Positions 34,985 to 44,210 of a stretch of 64,000 nucleotides of DNA are shown piece by piece. Position 1 is the stretch's first letter, and each line of letters starts with the position of its first letter. Source of the stretch: Hyphomonadaceae bacterium (GTDB lineage: Bacteria; Pseudomonadota; Alphaproteobacteria; Caulobacterales; Aquidulcibacteraceae). The notes below the pieces were generated by a model. That model searched no databases. It was not told the origin of the DNA and saw only the letters and a program-made list of their open reading frames with translations. The DNA lies in contig JAHBYF010000001.1 in assembly GCA_019636095.1 (NCBI GenBank), positions 124,001 to 188,000 on the forward strand. The letters run 5' to 3'. The position numbers were made by a program, and so were the translations under genes.

Positions 34985-35899
34985 TCACGAACGCGGATGC
35001 GCGCGTCGATAGGCCTGCAAAATTTTTTGCGCTTCGACGCTCGTGTAGGTCTGAGTCGTCGACAGCGATTCGTGTCCGAGCAGGTCTTGGATGGCGCGCA
35101 GGTCGGCGCCATTGGCGAGCAAATGTGTTGCGAACGCATGCCGCAAAGCGTGTGGCGTTGCACTCGCCGGCAGACCCAATCCTATGCGCAAACGCTCCAT
35201 CAGCGCCTGAGCCATGCGTGGCGAGAAGGCTCCACCCCGCGCGGCGCGAAAGAGCGGACCGCCCCCATCGATCGAATAGGGGCACATGTCCACATAGCGC
35301 GCGACAGCTTCTCGCGCTTGCGAGAGCAAAGGCACAACGCGCTGCTTGCCACCCTTGCCTCGGACGCGGAGCACGTCTGGCAGCGGCAGGTCGGCGCCGG
35401 TCAAAGCCAGAGCTTCGCTGATGCGAAGTCCTGCCGCATAGAGAAGAGTAAGCAGCGCCGCATCGCGCACGCCCTGCCATTCGTCCGAGCCGGACGCGAT
35501 CGCCTCGGCGATTAGATTGCGCGCCGCGCCTTCCGAGACAGGCCGCGGCAGCGATCGTTTCAGCTTCGGTCCGCGCACCAAGGCGAGCCGCGCGTTCTGC
35601 ACGCCATGCCGCCGCTCAAGATAGCGATAGAACGAGCGAATGGCTGCCAAAGCCCGCGAAATTGAGCGATCCGCCAGCGCATCTGGGCCTAGCCTGCGAT
35701 ACGCTAGGTAGGCGCGCAAGTCGCGTGGCTCCAGCTCGGCCAGAGCTTTCGCGTCGGGCTCGCCGCCCAAATGTCCGCTCAGAAAGCTCAGGAATGCAGC
35801 GACATCGCGTTCGTACGCTTGGACGGAATTGTTCGAGAAACGGCGCTCCTCGCGCAGATGTGCGGTCCATTGCGAGAGCAGGGCGGTGGCGGCCGTCAT
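34985..35899 (-). CDS. xerC: Tyrosine recombinase XerC/XerD type
   Basis: 304-residue site-specific recombinase of the Xer group that resolves chromosome dimers at dif. N-terminal SAM-like core-binding domain (about 5-95); catalytic domain with Arg in AAGLRISEAL, HALRHAFATHLL (His-x-x-Arg), HESLSTTQTYTSV with the following His and the tyrosine nucleophile. Placement next to priA is usual in alphaproteobacteria and points to XerC rather than a phage integrase. No strong ribosome binding site is seen before the ATG. Confidence 0.92.
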   Translation of the reverse strand: MTAATALLSQWTAHLREERRFSNNSVQAYERDVAAFLSFLSGHLGGEPDAKALAELEPRDLRAYLAYRRLGPDALADRSISRALAAIRSFYRYLERRHGVQNARLALVRGPKLKRSLPRPVSEGAARNLIAEAIASGSDEWQGVRDAALLTLLYAAGLRISEALALTGADLPLPDVLRVRGKGGKQRVVPLLSQAREAVARYVDMCPYSIDGGGPLFRAARGGAFSPRMAQALMERLRIGLGLPASATPHALRHAFATHLLANGADLRAIQDLLGHESLSTTQTYTSVEAQKILQAYRRAHPRS

Positions 35900-35934
35900 A
35901 CGCGAACGTTGCGCCGTACGCTGCTAAGGCCCGC

Positions 35935-36870
35935 TTAACGTTTCCGGATAGGCGTGAAGGTGCGCAGCCAGTATTCGTACTCGAAGTGCGCGCGTCTATC
36001 GCTCACAGAGTACCTCGGCTCATGCGGCCGTCCTCCTTGATGTGAGAGCAGTTCATCGGGAATCTGCCAAGGGCTGACGCCCGTCGCGCGCGCCGTCGCG
36101 AGCTCCGCCTCGAACGCTAGGCGCTGCCGCATCGGCAGCGCGAGCCCGAACTCCGCGTTCGGATAAAAACCACCCTCGATCCGGGCCGCCAATCCGCGGA
36201 TGAACGGCCCCCGCTCATCGTCCCCCTGCCTGCAGCGCTGGCGCGCCACGTCGCCAGGACCGCCCGAGCACAGCACGAACAGCGCCGTCGCCCGGTCACA
36301 GCTGCGCTGCGCCGTGATCCACTCCAGCTCCGCCGCGCCCCAATTCCAGTCCCATCGCAACGCAATTTCGTGCCAATCGTCAGGCGTCATTTGCTCAATC
36401 AGCCCGAGCAGGGTCGCCGCTTCGATGTCTAGCGGCGCGGCAAGGCACTCTTTCCATCGTGAGAAATGCGCTCGCCGCGCACTCTCCGCCGCCGCCAAAG
36501 GCATAAGTTCCCCAATAAGCTGACTTCGCGTCTCGACCAGAAGCCTCCGAAACTCCGGATCGACCCGCCACAGCGCTAGTTGAAACTCGAATGCTTCCGC
36601 GCGCTCAAAGCACGTCACATAAGCTGAACTGACGCGTCGTAATTCTTCGCCATCAAGCCGGCGCCAATTCGCGCCGATAATGTGGTCCACCATTGCTCGA
36701 AAGTGCGCATGTTGCGGCGGCGCGACCTCATCCGGCATCACATCGCGATACTGGTGATATATTGTGTTCAACACGGACGGCGGCGCACCGTCCGGCGCGA
36801 ACGTTGTGAAAAGATGGTCGTGCGCGCTGGCTGGCAGCGGCACAAGCCGGGAGATGAGCTTCGCGAACAT
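35935..36870 (-). CDS. DUF4274-like protein
   Basis: 311-residue cytoplasmic protein. The middle (about residues 160-205) reads DDWHEIALRWDWNWGAAELEWI and CDRATALFVLCSGGPGD, the pattern of DUF4274. The rest has no recognisable domain. Start and end regions are rich in charged residues and there is no signal peptide. It lies between xerC and priA, on the xerC strand with a 35-bp gap, so it may be co-transcribed with xerC. Function unknown; DUF4274 assignment moderately sure. Confidence 0.65.
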   Translation of the reverse strand: MFAKLISRLVPLPASAHDHLFTTFAPDGAPPSVLNTIYHQYRDVMPDEVAPPQHAHFRAMVDHIIGANWRRLDGEELRRVSSAYVTCFERAEAFEFQLALWRVDPEFRRLLVETRSQLIGELMPLAAAESARRAHFSRWKECLAAPLDIEAATLLGLIEQMTPDDWHEIALRWDWNWGAAELEWITAQRSCDRATALFVLCSGGPGDVARQRCRQGDDERGPFIRGLAARIEGGFYPNAEFGLALPMRQRLAFEAELATARATGVSPWQIPDELLSHQGGRPHEPRYSVSDRRAHFEYEYWLRTFTPIRKR

Positions 36871-36995
36871 GGCGGCTCAGGGTCGCGCGCCATGGCTAAG
36901 AACCGGTCAGAAAGGAAAGTAAAAAGCCGTTCAGTAACAGCGCCGCCACATCCGGTGCTTCCACCGAATCCCCCGAGCCCCTAGATTCCAGGGTA

Positions 36996-39275
36996 ATGAG
37001 TTCAACCGCCCGCCGCCGCGCTCTAGAAGCGCTGAAACGCACGCGTAGCGCACCCCCGCTCGGGCCGCTGTTTGCGGTGGCGGAGGAGGGCGGTGAGTAC
37101 GAAGCTGACACGCAGGACAAGATCGCGGTGCTCTTCCCGCTGCCGCTTCCCGAGCCGTTTGACTACCGCGCGCCGTCATCGCTGCAGATACAGCCCGGCC
37201 AACATGTTATCGCGCCGATCGGCTCGCGCTTGGTGCGGGGCGTCGTCTGGGGCGTCGAGCGCGATCATCCGGGCGCCGCGAACCTGAAAGCGATCGAGGA
37301 GGTGTTGCCGGGTACGCCGGTGCCGGAGATCAGCCGCGCTTTCGTGGAGTGGGCGGCCAAGTACGTCGTCCGTCCGCCCGGCGATCTTTCGCGTATGGTC
37401 GTGCGCGCGCCCGAAGCACTCTTCCCGCCGCCGACGCACACGGTGCTGGCGCCCAGCGGCGAGCCGCCGCCGAAACTCACCGACGCGCGGCGGCGCGTCA
37501 TGGAAGAAGCGGCGAAAGAGCAAGTCAGCGCCGCCGAGCTCGCGCGGCGCGCCGAAACATCGTCCGCCGTAGTCAAAGGCCTGGTCGACTGCGGCGCGCT
37601 GGTGAAGCTTGAGATCAGCGAAGACCCGCCGTTCCCGAATCCTGACCTGACACTCACAGGCAAAGACCTCTCAGCCATCCAACTCGCGGCGGCGGAAGAA
37701 CTCTGCGCCTCGGTGCGCGACCGCAAATTCCATGTCGCGCTGCTCGACGGCGTTACCGGCTCGGGGAAGACGGAAGTCTACCTCGAAGCCGCCGCCGAAG
37801 CTCTGAAGGAAGCGTCGAATGCGCAGGTTCTGGTGCTGCTGCCGGAAATCGCGCTGACGCAAGCCGCGATGAGCCGCTTCGAAGCGCGCTTCGGCGTGAA
37901 ACCGGTCGAGTGGCACTCTGCCATTCAACAAAAGGCGCGCCGCCGCGCCTGGCGCGAAATCGCCGCCGGTCGCGCGCGCCTCATCGTTGGCGCGCGTTCG
38001 GCGCTCTTTCTGCCGTACCCGAACCTCCGCCTCATCGTCATCGACGAAGAGCACGATCCTTCCTACAAACAGGAGGAGGGCGTCATCTATCAGGCGCGCG
38101 ACATGGCCGTCGCCCGCGCCAAGCTCGGCGATTGCATGGTGATTCTCGCCAGCGCCACACCGTCGCTTGAGACTTTGGTGAACGCGCAGGCTGGACGCTA
38201 CGCGCACGTGCAATTGCCATCGCGCCACGGTGCGGCTGAACTGCCGGATGTCGAGCTGATCGATCTCAAACTCGATCCGCCGGAAAAGGGCCGCTGGCTC
38301 TCGCCGAAACTGATCACCGCCGCCGCGCACGCGCTTTTGCGTGGTGAGCAATCACTGTTCTACATGAACCGCCGCGGCTATGCGCCGCTCACGCTGTGCC
38401 GCGCCTGCGGCCATCGCATGCGTTCGCCCGACAGCGATTCATGGCTGGTCGAGCACCGCTATTCCGGCCGCCTCGTCTGCCACCTCACCGGCTTCTCGAT
38501 CCCGAAACCGAAAGAGTGCCCCGAGTGCAAAGCCGTCGATGCCTTCACCTCAATCGGCCCCGGCGTTGAGCGCATAGAAGAAGAAGTGCGCGAGAGCTTC
38601 CCGAACGCGCGCGTCGAAATCTTCTCCTCTGACACGACGCCAAACGGCGAGGCCGTACGCGAGCTGGTGGCGCGGATGGAGAACAACGAGATCGATATTC
38701 TAATCGGCACACAGATCGTCGCGAAGGGTCACAATTTCCCGAACCTCACATTCGTAGGCGTCGTCGATGCGGATCTTGGCCTGAAGGGCGGCGATCTCCG
38801 CGCCGGTGAGCGCACGTTCCAGCTTGTCAGCCAGGTCGCGGGTCGCGCCGGCCGTCACGAAAAGCCGGGCAGGGCGCTTATCCAAACTTACGCGCCGCAC
38901 GAGCCGGTGATGCAAGCGCTTGCCGCGCAGGATCGAGACGCCTTCTTCGCCGCCGAAGTCGCCGAACGCGAAGCCGCCGGCATGCCGCCTTATGGACGGC
39001 TCGCTGCCGTCATCGTCTCCGCGCCCAACGAGCGTGTCGCCGCTGACGCCGCGAAAGCGCTCGGCGAAAAGGCTCCGCACGTCGAAGGCCTCGATCTTTG
39101 GGGGCCGGCGCCGGCGCCGCTCAGCGTCATCCGCGGCATGTACCGCCACCGCTTCCTCGTCCGTGCCAATCGCGGCGTCGACGTCAGCGCGTTCTTGGCG
39201 GCGTGGATGAGCCGCGTGAAATTGCACAGCGCCGTGCGTGTACAGATCGACGTCGATCCTTACAGTTTTTTGTGA
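36996..39275 (+). CDS. priA: Primosomal replication helicase PriA
   Basis: 3'-5' DNA helicase that restarts stalled replication forks. An N-terminal extension of about 40 residues precedes the 3'-DNA-binding domain (IAVLFPLPLPEPFDYR). Walker A GVTGSGKT (252-259), DEEHD Walker B near 349, and the zinc module between the helicase lobes (about 467-520) are recognisable. In that module the Zn1 cysteines (CRAC and CPEC) are kept, but the Zn2 site is degraded: the usual CPNC reads SPDS and CHHCG reads CHLTG. 759 residues. The loss of one zinc site is described in the findings. Confidence 0.95.
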   Translation: MSSTARRRALEALKRTRSAPPLGPLFAVAEEGGEYEADTQDKIAVLFPLPLPEPFDYRAPSSLQIQPGQHVIAPIGSRLVRGVVWGVERDHPGAANLKAIEEVLPGTPVPEISRAFVEWAAKYVVRPPGDLSRMVVRAPEALFPPPTHTVLAPSGEPPPKLTDARRRVMEEAAKEQVSAAELARRAETSSAVVKGLVDCGALVKLEISEDPPFPNPDLTLTGKDLSAIQLAAAEELCASVRDRKFHVALLDGVTGSGKTEVYLEAAAEALKEASNAQVLVLLPEIALTQAAMSRFEARFGVKPVEWHSAIQQKARRRAWREIAAGRARLIVGARSALFLPYPNLRLIVIDEEHDPSYKQEEGVIYQARDMAVARAKLGDCMVILASATPSLETLVNAQAGRYAHVQLPSRHGAAELPDVELIDLKLDPPEKGRWLSPKLITAAAHALLRGEQSLFYMNRRGYAPLTLCRACGHRMRSPDSDSWLVEHRYSGRLVCHLTGFSIPKPKECPECKAVDAFTSIGPGVERIEEEVRESFPNARVEIFSSDTTPNGEAVRELVARMENNEIDILIGTQIVAKGHNFPNLTFVGVVDADLGLKGGDLRAGERTFQLVSQVAGRAGRHEKPGRALIQTYAPHEPVMQALAAQDRDAFFAAEVAEREAAGMPPYGRLAAVIVSAPNERVAADAAKALGEKAPHVEGLDLWGPAPAPLSVIRGMYRHRFLVRANRGVDVSAFLAAWMSRVKLHSAVRVQIDVDPYSFL

Positions 39276-39277
39276 CG

Positions 39278-39580
39278 CTACGAGACACGGCGATTGCGAG
39301 ACTTGCGCCATTCTCGCGCCGCCTTCTGAAGTCGACCAGCAGGACTTTCCACATAGTCGCGAGCCTGTCTGCTTGATCTCCCAAACCATCGTTCCGCCCA
39401 AACAATTGCCGCGGCCGCGGCAAGAAAGAGAAGAACACGTGGGACGGTCGTTATGGGGCCATCGAGGAAAAAGGCCGCATACACTCCGAGCGCAAGGACA
39501 GCCGAAAACACCGTCGCCGCGACAGCGACGACCGCTTTCGAAACCGGTCCGAGGTCACGAAAAAAGTCCATCACTCTCAT
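39278..39580 (-). CDS. Small membrane protein (100 aa)
   Basis: 100-residue protein with two hydrophobic helices (about 13-35 and 44-60) and a basic C-terminal tail (RLQKAAREWRKSRNRRVS). I do not recognise a family. It ends 2 bases from the converging priA stop. An ATG at 39571, three codons in, is an alternative start. Confidence 0.55.
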   Translation of the reverse strand: MRVMDFFRDLGPVSKAVVAVAATVFSAVLALGVYAAFFLDGPITTVPRVLLFLAAAAAIVWAERWFGRSSRQARDYVESPAGRLQKAAREWRKSRNRRVS

Positions 39581-39651
39581 GTCCTAACACAGGAGGCGCG
39601 GCCCTAAGAACATCCTTGATGCTCGTCTACGACGAAATCATAGTCTCCGCC

Positions 39652-40434
39652 ATGACCTACAAACCCTTCGATCTCACCGGCCGCGTTGCGCTGGTCACTG
39701 GCGGCAATGGCGGCATTGGCCTTGGCATGGCCGATGCGTTGGCGCAGGCGGGCGCGAGCGTCGAGATCTGGGGGACGAACGCGGAAAAGAACACGCGGGC
39801 GCTGGAGCAGCTCAAGGCGCACGGCACGAAGGTGAACGCCCGCATCGTTGACGTTTCGACGGAAGCTAACGTCGTCGCCGGCTTCAACGCCACGCTCGCG
39901 GAGTTCGGCCGTGTCGATTCCTGCTTTGCCAATGCCGGGGTCTCCAATCGCTGGAAATCCTTCCTCGACATCGGCGGCGAGGACTATCGCCGCGTCATGG
40001 CGATTAATCTCGACGGCATGATCTGGACCATGCGCGAAGCCTGCCGCCACATGAAGGCGCGCGCGGAGCAGGGCGATGCGGGTGGCTCGATTGCAGCGGT
40101 CGCGAGCCTCGGCGCGCTCTTCGGCGCCGCGCGCAACCAGGACTACACGGCGACGAAAGCCGCCATCATCTCCGTCACCAACGGCATCGCGGTTGAGTTC
40201 GCGCGCTACGGCGTGCGCGCCAACGCCATCCTGCCGGGCTGGATCGCGACGGACATGACAGGCGCGGCGCAAGAGAACGACGGCTTCACCACACACGTCA
40301 TCTCGCGCGTGCCGTATCGGCGCTGGGGCAAGCCGGAAGAATTCGGCGGCATCGCGGTCTATCTCGCGAGCGACGCCTCAAGCTTCCACAACGGCGACTC
40401 GATCCTCATCGATGGCGGTTATTCGAAGTTCTAG
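39652..40434 (+). CDS. Short-chain dehydrogenase/reductase
   Basis: 260-residue classical SDR. The NAD(P)-binding TGGNGGIGLGMA motif (about 15-26), NAG (NAGVSNR), and the catalytic Ser...Tyr-x-x-x-Lys (VASLGALFGAARNQDYTATK, in part) are present; the C-terminus PGWIATDMT and SILIDGGYSKF is typical of the 3-ketoacyl/glucose dehydrogenase-like group. The ATG at 39652 matches family starts; 39619 is an upstream in-frame alternative. The substrate cannot be predicted. It converges with the XRE gene with a 4-base overlap. Confidence 0.9.
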   Translation: MTYKPFDLTGRVALVTGGNGGIGLGMADALAQAGASVEIWGTNAEKNTRALEQLKAHGTKVNARIVDVSTEANVVAGFNATLAEFGRVDSCFANAGVSNRWKSFLDIGGEDYRRVMAINLDGMIWTMREACRHMKARAEQGDAGGSIAAVASLGALFGAARNQDYTATKAAIISVTNGIAVEFARYGVRANAILPGWIATDMTGAAQENDGFTTHVISRVPYRRWGKPEEFGGIAVYLASDASSFHNGDSILIDGGYSKF

Positions 40435-40730
40435 ACGTCGTCCTCGCCAGCAGAGCCGCCTTCGCCTTCGAACCGGCGTAACTGTTTCACGTCACGCTCA
40501 GTGAAGCGGAGCCTGACGCCAGCGCCCAAATTGTCTTCATCCAGAAACACAGCGCCCGCGGCTTCGAGCGCGCGCTTCAGCACCGCTCTCGCTTCGTCGC
40601 CGGGATCGACATCGCCCGTCTCGAATGCGCGTATGTCAGCCTTCTCAATGCCGGATTCGCTCGCCAGTTGGGTGCGCGTCCATTGCACCAAAGCGCGCCC
40701 CGCGCGGCAAAGAGAGCCGGTGATCTGCAT
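40431..40730 (-). CDS. XRE-like HTH protein
   Basis: About 99-residue protein. N-terminal helices MQITGSLCRAGRALVQWTRTQLASESGI resemble a lambda-repressor-like HTH, followed by GIEKADIRAFETGD and a C-terminal segment KRALEAAGAVFLDEDNLGAGVRLR (quoted in parts) that matches the tail usual in small XRE regulators. The ATG at 40730 follows GTGGAG at the right distance; the GTG at 40742 adds four residues. It converges with the SDR gene (4-base overlap) and is divergent from the 40769 gene. Target unknown. Confidence 0.75.
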   Translation of the reverse strand: MQITGSLCRAGRALVQWTRTQLASESGIEKADIRAFETGDVDPGDEARAVLKRALEAAGAVFLDEDNLGAGVRLRFTERDVKQLRRFEGEGGSAGEDDV

Positions 40731-40768
40731 GCTTGGCTCCACGATAATTGACTGACTATAGTCCCCGA

Positions 40769-41356
40769 ATGATCGCCCGCACGCTGAAAATCGCCGCCGC
40801 GCTCACTTTGCTCGCACTGCCCGCACGCGCCGATGAAGCGGCCACGATCGAGACCGAGGTCGCAAGCGTTATCGCTGCCGTGCACGAGCGCGCGCCTTAT
40901 CAAGATTGGGACGCCGTGCGCGTGTCAATGCCGAGAAACGTGCGCTGGCACTTGGCGCCGCCGGACCGCGAAAATGCGCGGATGATCCGCCGTAGCGGCT
41001 GGATTGAGTTCGAAGGAAGGCAAGCAGGTATTGCGGTGTGCGGCAATGCGCGGACGCCACTCGAAGTCGCGCTGCGACTTGATGGCGCCACGTGGCGGCA
41101 GGTTGAGCAGGATCAGGTCATCGCGGCGCTGCAGCGGGTGATCGCGGCGAGTCTAATCTATCGCGAACCGACAATGGTGGGTGAAGTCGAGCGCTATCAG
41201 CTCGGCGCAACGGATCAGATGCAGCACATTCTGCGGCGCGTTGAGAATTGCTCCCAAGAAGGCAGCCGCGGCGCGCAGCGTTGCGATACGGCCTACATCC
41301 TCGACGTTCGTCCGAGTGACGAGGTGGGGCCCGCCCTGGATTGCCGCGCGCCTTAG
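40769..41356 (+). CDS. Secreted protein of unknown function
   Basis: 195-residue exported protein: signal peptide about 1-20 (LTLLALPARADE), then a mature alpha/beta-looking region with cysteines at VCGN, ENCSQE, QRCDT and LDCRAP that could form two disulfides. No family is recognised. The ATG at 40769 gives the clean signal; an upstream in-frame ATG at 40748 lacks one. It is divergent from the XRE gene across about 38 bp. Confidence 0.65.
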   Translation: MIARTLKIAAALTLLALPARADEAATIETEVASVIAAVHERAPYQDWDAVRVSMPRNVRWHLAPPDRENARMIRRSGWIEFEGRQAGIAVCGNARTPLEVALRLDGATWRQVEQDQVIAALQRVIAASLIYREPTMVGEVERYQLGATDQMQHILRRVENCSQEGSRGAQRCDTAYILDVRPSDEVGPALDCRAP

Positions 41357-41445
41357 GCGCCAGTGAAGTTCGGAAATGGCGAGCGTGACGTCGCGTGGTT
41401 CGGCAGTATCGGCGGCGTCGATCCAGTCACGGAAACATCGTCCAA

Positions 41446-41916
41446 ATGTTGTTCTCAAGCAAAGCGCGCGGCTTGGCCGCAGCGCTTGGAGCCTTCTTCA
41501 TGTCCAGCATAGCGAACGCCGATCCCGCGGAAGACCGCGCCACGGTAGCAACCCTCGATACCGAGTATCAGGCAGCGGTCGAACGCAATGATGCTGAGAC
41601 GATGGCCCGTATTCTCCATCCAGACATGATCTTGGTGGTAGGGCGTGGAAGTGTGTTCACGCGCGAAGACATCCTGCGCTCGGCGCGCGCGCAAGAATAC
41701 GTTTATGAGCAGCAAGTCGAAGAGGAGGGCACGCAGACCGTGCGCCTCTATGGTGACGATACGGCCATCGTCACCGCGCTGCTTTGGCTCAAGGGCACGG
41801 GGCCGGACGGTTCATTCGATCGCCGCCTGTGGTTCAGCGATACCTATGTTCGCACGCCCCAAGGCTGGCGCTACGCCTTCGGACAAGCTTCACTCAGCTT
41901 GCCGCCGCCGCAATAG
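41446..41916 (+). CDS. Secreted DUF4440/SnoaL-like protein
   Basis: About 156-residue NTF2-fold protein with a signal peptide (ending SSIANA). The mature part AEDRATVATLDTEYQAAVERNDAETMARILHPDMILVV (in parts) matches the DUF4440/SnoaL-like family of cone-shaped ligand-binding or isomerase proteins. The ATG at 41446 gives the best signal peptide. The 3' end overlaps the convergent MATE gene by 23 bases. Function not determinable. Confidence 0.8.
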   Translation: MLFSSKARGLAAALGAFFMSSIANADPAEDRATVATLDTEYQAAVERNDAETMARILHPDMILVVGRGSVFTREDILRSARAQEYVYEQQVEEEGTQTVRLYGDDTAIVTALLWLKGTGPDGSFDRRLWFSDTYVRTPQGWRYAFGQASLSLPPPQ

Positions 41917-43261
41917 CGGAAGGCATCGGCGCCAGCTTGCGTTTGAATGTTTCAAACAGAAGCCATAGCACCAGCGCGCACTGTGCGATGACCGAAGCGA
42001 CCGAGAGCAGCCACACGTTGTGTAGCGAGAACCAGGGTTGCTGCGCGGCCCAGAGGACAGGCACGACAAAGGTCACCATCCGCGCGGCGCTGGCAAAAAG
42101 CGATGGCCGCGTGTCGCCCATACCTTGGAAGAGGCTGCCCGCCGCCATCACGAGCCCGCTGAACACAAAGTTCCACGAGACAATAGTCAGATAGTCGTTG
42201 CTGACCGCCAACACGTCGGGGTTGCTGGTGAATGGGCGCGCGAGAAGACCTGGGTTGATGTGGCACAATATGCTCAAGGTCAGCATGATGCCCGAGCCGA
42301 TCAGCGCAGTGACTGCGAACGTTTCGCGCACGCGGTCATAACGCTTGGCGCCGAAGTTCTGACCGGCGATCGGCGCCGCAGCGAAGGCGACGGCCATCGC
42401 CGGCAGGAAGATCGATTGCATGATCCGTCCGCCGATGCCGAAGCCAGCCTGCGCTTCGGCGCCGAACTGGCGTATGACAAAATAGATCGTGATGAAGATC
42501 ACAAACATCATCAAAAATTCGAGCGAGGTTGGCAGGCCGATGAAGATAATGCGTCGCCAAGCTTCGAACTTCGGCGTCAGCGACTTGATGTGAAGCCGAA
42601 GATACGTTTGAACGCGCGGAAACATGAAGATCAGTGCGATTGTGCCGAGCGTGGCGGAAATCGAACTCGCCCATCCGGCGCCTGCCGTACCGAGCGGAAC
42701 ACCAGTGCCCCAGCCGGCGATGAGAACAGGCGCAAGCGCCACGTTCAGCAGAATCGTCGCGGTTTGCAAAACCATCGTTGGCATGGTGACGCCGGCGCCG
42801 CGTAACGCAGAGGTCATGGCGGCAACGGGGAACATCAGCGCGAGTTGTGGCAGGAAGGCAAAGAGATAGGCGCGCCCCGCAGCCGCACTCGCTGCATCTG
42901 CCGTGAGCGCGTCGACACCGGCGCCGCCGAACGCATAGCCAAGGGCCAACATGACGGCGCCAAACAGCAGCGACATCGAAATCGCTTGGTCTGAGTAAAG
43001 ATTGGCCTCGCTCGCATCTTTCTTGCCGACCGCCTGCGAGACCGTCGCCATGGCGCCGATTGAGATGAGCTGGCTGGCGGCGAGAGCTAGAAAGAATACG
43101 TTGCCAGATGCGCTTACGCCCGCGACCGCAGCGCTGCCGAGGCGTGAGACGAAGTACAGGTCGACGATGAAATACATCGTCTGAAAAACCAAGCTTATGC
43201 CAATGAACGCCGCCATCCCCAGCAGGTGGTTCGCGATTGGCCCTTGAGTAAGGTCACGCAC
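41894..43261 (-). CDS. MATE-family multidrug efflux transporter
   Basis: Twelve-helix MATE exporter of the NorM/MepA-like group, exchanging drugs for Na+ or H+. It begins RDLTQGPIANHLL, typical for the family, and VAGVSASGNVFF and FGIGGRIMQ are recognisable. I chose the GTG at 43261 over a TTG at 43279 because AGGGGA lies 6-7 bases upstream and the family N-terminus starts there. About 455 residues. It overlaps the stop of the DUF1330 gene and the 3' end of the 41446 gene. Confidence 0.93.
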   Translation of the reverse strand: MRDLTQGPIANHLLGMAAFIGISLVFQTMYFIVDLYFVSRLGSAAVAGVSASGNVFFLALAASQLISIGAMATVSQAVGKKDASEANLYSDQAISMSLLFGAVMLALGYAFGGAGVDALTADAASAAAGRAYLFAFLPQLALMFPVAAMTSALRGAGVTMPTMVLQTATILLNVALAPVLIAGWGTGVPLGTAGAGWASSISATLGTIALIFMFPRVQTYLRLHIKSLTPKFEAWRRIIFIGLPTSLEFLMMFVIFITIYFVIRQFGAEAQAGFGIGGRIMQSIFLPAMAVAFAAAPIAGQNFGAKRYDRVRETFAVTALIGSGIMLTLSILCHINPGLLARPFTSNPDVLAVSNDYLTIVSWNFVFSGLVMAAGSLFQGMGDTRPSLFASAARMVTFVVPVLWAAQQPWFSLHNVWLLSVASVIAQCALVLWLLFETFKRKLAPMPSAIAAAAS

Positions 43262-43565
43262 GGTCCATCCCCTTGACAAGCAGTACGACGGCTTCGGCGC
43301 CTGCCACGCGGTCTGACGCTATTTCGTTGTACTCAGGTGATGTCGCCCAAGCGGTAAACGCTGCCGTGTCCGGGAATTCCATCAAGACAACCTTGTTGCG
43401 ATCCCACCACTCACCTTCGAGCACGCGCGGCGCATCGTCGGCGGCAAGCATTTTGCCGCCAAATTTTCCGAACACGTCGTCAAAGCGCGCGATGAAGTTT
43501 TTCATGTAGCGGCCGTAAAGCGCAGGGTCGTGAATGCGCAATTGAACGATAGCGTAGACGCTCAT
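43254..43565 (-). CDS. DUF1330-family protein
   Basis: 103-residue protein of the DUF1330 group of ferredoxin-like (dimeric alpha/beta-barrel) folds: YAIVQLRIHDPALYGRYM, then VVLMEFPDTAAFTAWATSPEY and a C-terminal VVLLVKG. Members resemble monooxygenases of unknown activity. Its stop overlaps the MATE start region, so both are translated from one message. It is preceded after 3 bases by the lipoprotein gene stop. Function unknown. Confidence 0.85.
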   Translation of the reverse strand: MSVYAIVQLRIHDPALYGRYMKNFIARFDDVFGKFGGKMLAADDAPRVLEGEWWDRNKVVLMEFPDTAAFTAWATSPEYNEIASDRVAGAEAVVLLVKGMDRA

Positions 43566-43568
43566 GGC

Positions 43569-44102
43569 TTAGCCCCGGCGGAAGCGCAGACGCGCACAAA
43601 CATGATCTGGTGAATAGGGTGCGGGTTCAACTTGGCCGTCTTGACGGGTGTCGAATTGAATCGCCTCGCGCATGCCGACGATCTGAATGATGCCGTCAGA
43701 GCCTTCGTACTTGCCGATCGCCGCTGGCCCCTGAGGTCCACAGACGAAGGGCGCTCCGCTCGCGCCATTCGTGGCGTAATAGAGCGTCGTGATCTCATCG
43801 CCTTGCTGGAGGCCCATGAGTTGGGCGAGTGGGCCGCCCGCCGCCTGCGCCATCACGTCATTTGGGGAGTGGTTTGCTTCTTGGAACGTCAGCGTGCGTC
43901 CATCGCTGTGTCGGAGCGTCAGACTAATCAAGGGGTCCTGACCTTCGCCGCCAGCTTGCGATACTTCCTGCGCCGTTATCTGTTCGCCAACCGCCAGAGA
44001 TGTCGCCGCGTCAGCCGCCACCAGGGTTGAGCTGGTGACCGTTTCGGACGGTGACGCGCACGCCGCCAACAGAAAACCGAGCGCCAAGAAAGATCGCCGC
44101 AT
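43569..44102 (-). CDS. Putative lipoprotein of unknown function
   Basis: 177-residue protein with a short signal peptide and lipobox LAAC (Cys at about residue 15), so likely outer-membrane or periplasmic. The mature part contains segments GEQITAQEVSQAGGEGQDPL and GKYEGSDGIIQIVGM but no named family. The ATG at 44102 is preceded by GGAGA about 9 bases upstream. It heads an operon with the DUF1330 and MATE genes. The 108-bp divergent gap to terC holds a candidate promoter for that gene. Confidence 0.7.
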   Translation of the reverse strand: MRRSFLALGFLLAACASPSETVTSSTLVAADAATSLAVGEQITAQEVSQAGGEGQDPLISLTLRHSDGRTLTFQEANHSPNDVMAQAAGGPLAQLMGLQQGDEITTLYYATNGASGAPFVCGPQGPAAIGKYEGSDGIIQIVGMREAIQFDTRQDGQVEPAPYSPDHVCARLRFRRG

Positions 44103-44210
44103 ATTGCTTCTCCGAAAGGTTGCCTTCTTAAAGCACGTCCGGCCAACGCACGCACGTCCTTGACGTAGCGCTTCTGTTCGGGCGTTAGGGGACGCGGAGA
44201 GTCTTAGCAC

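Noticed and set aside
43262..43279. TTG start of the MATE transporter at 43279
   Set aside because: The GTG at 43261 has a well-placed AGGGGA and fits the family start RDLTQG.
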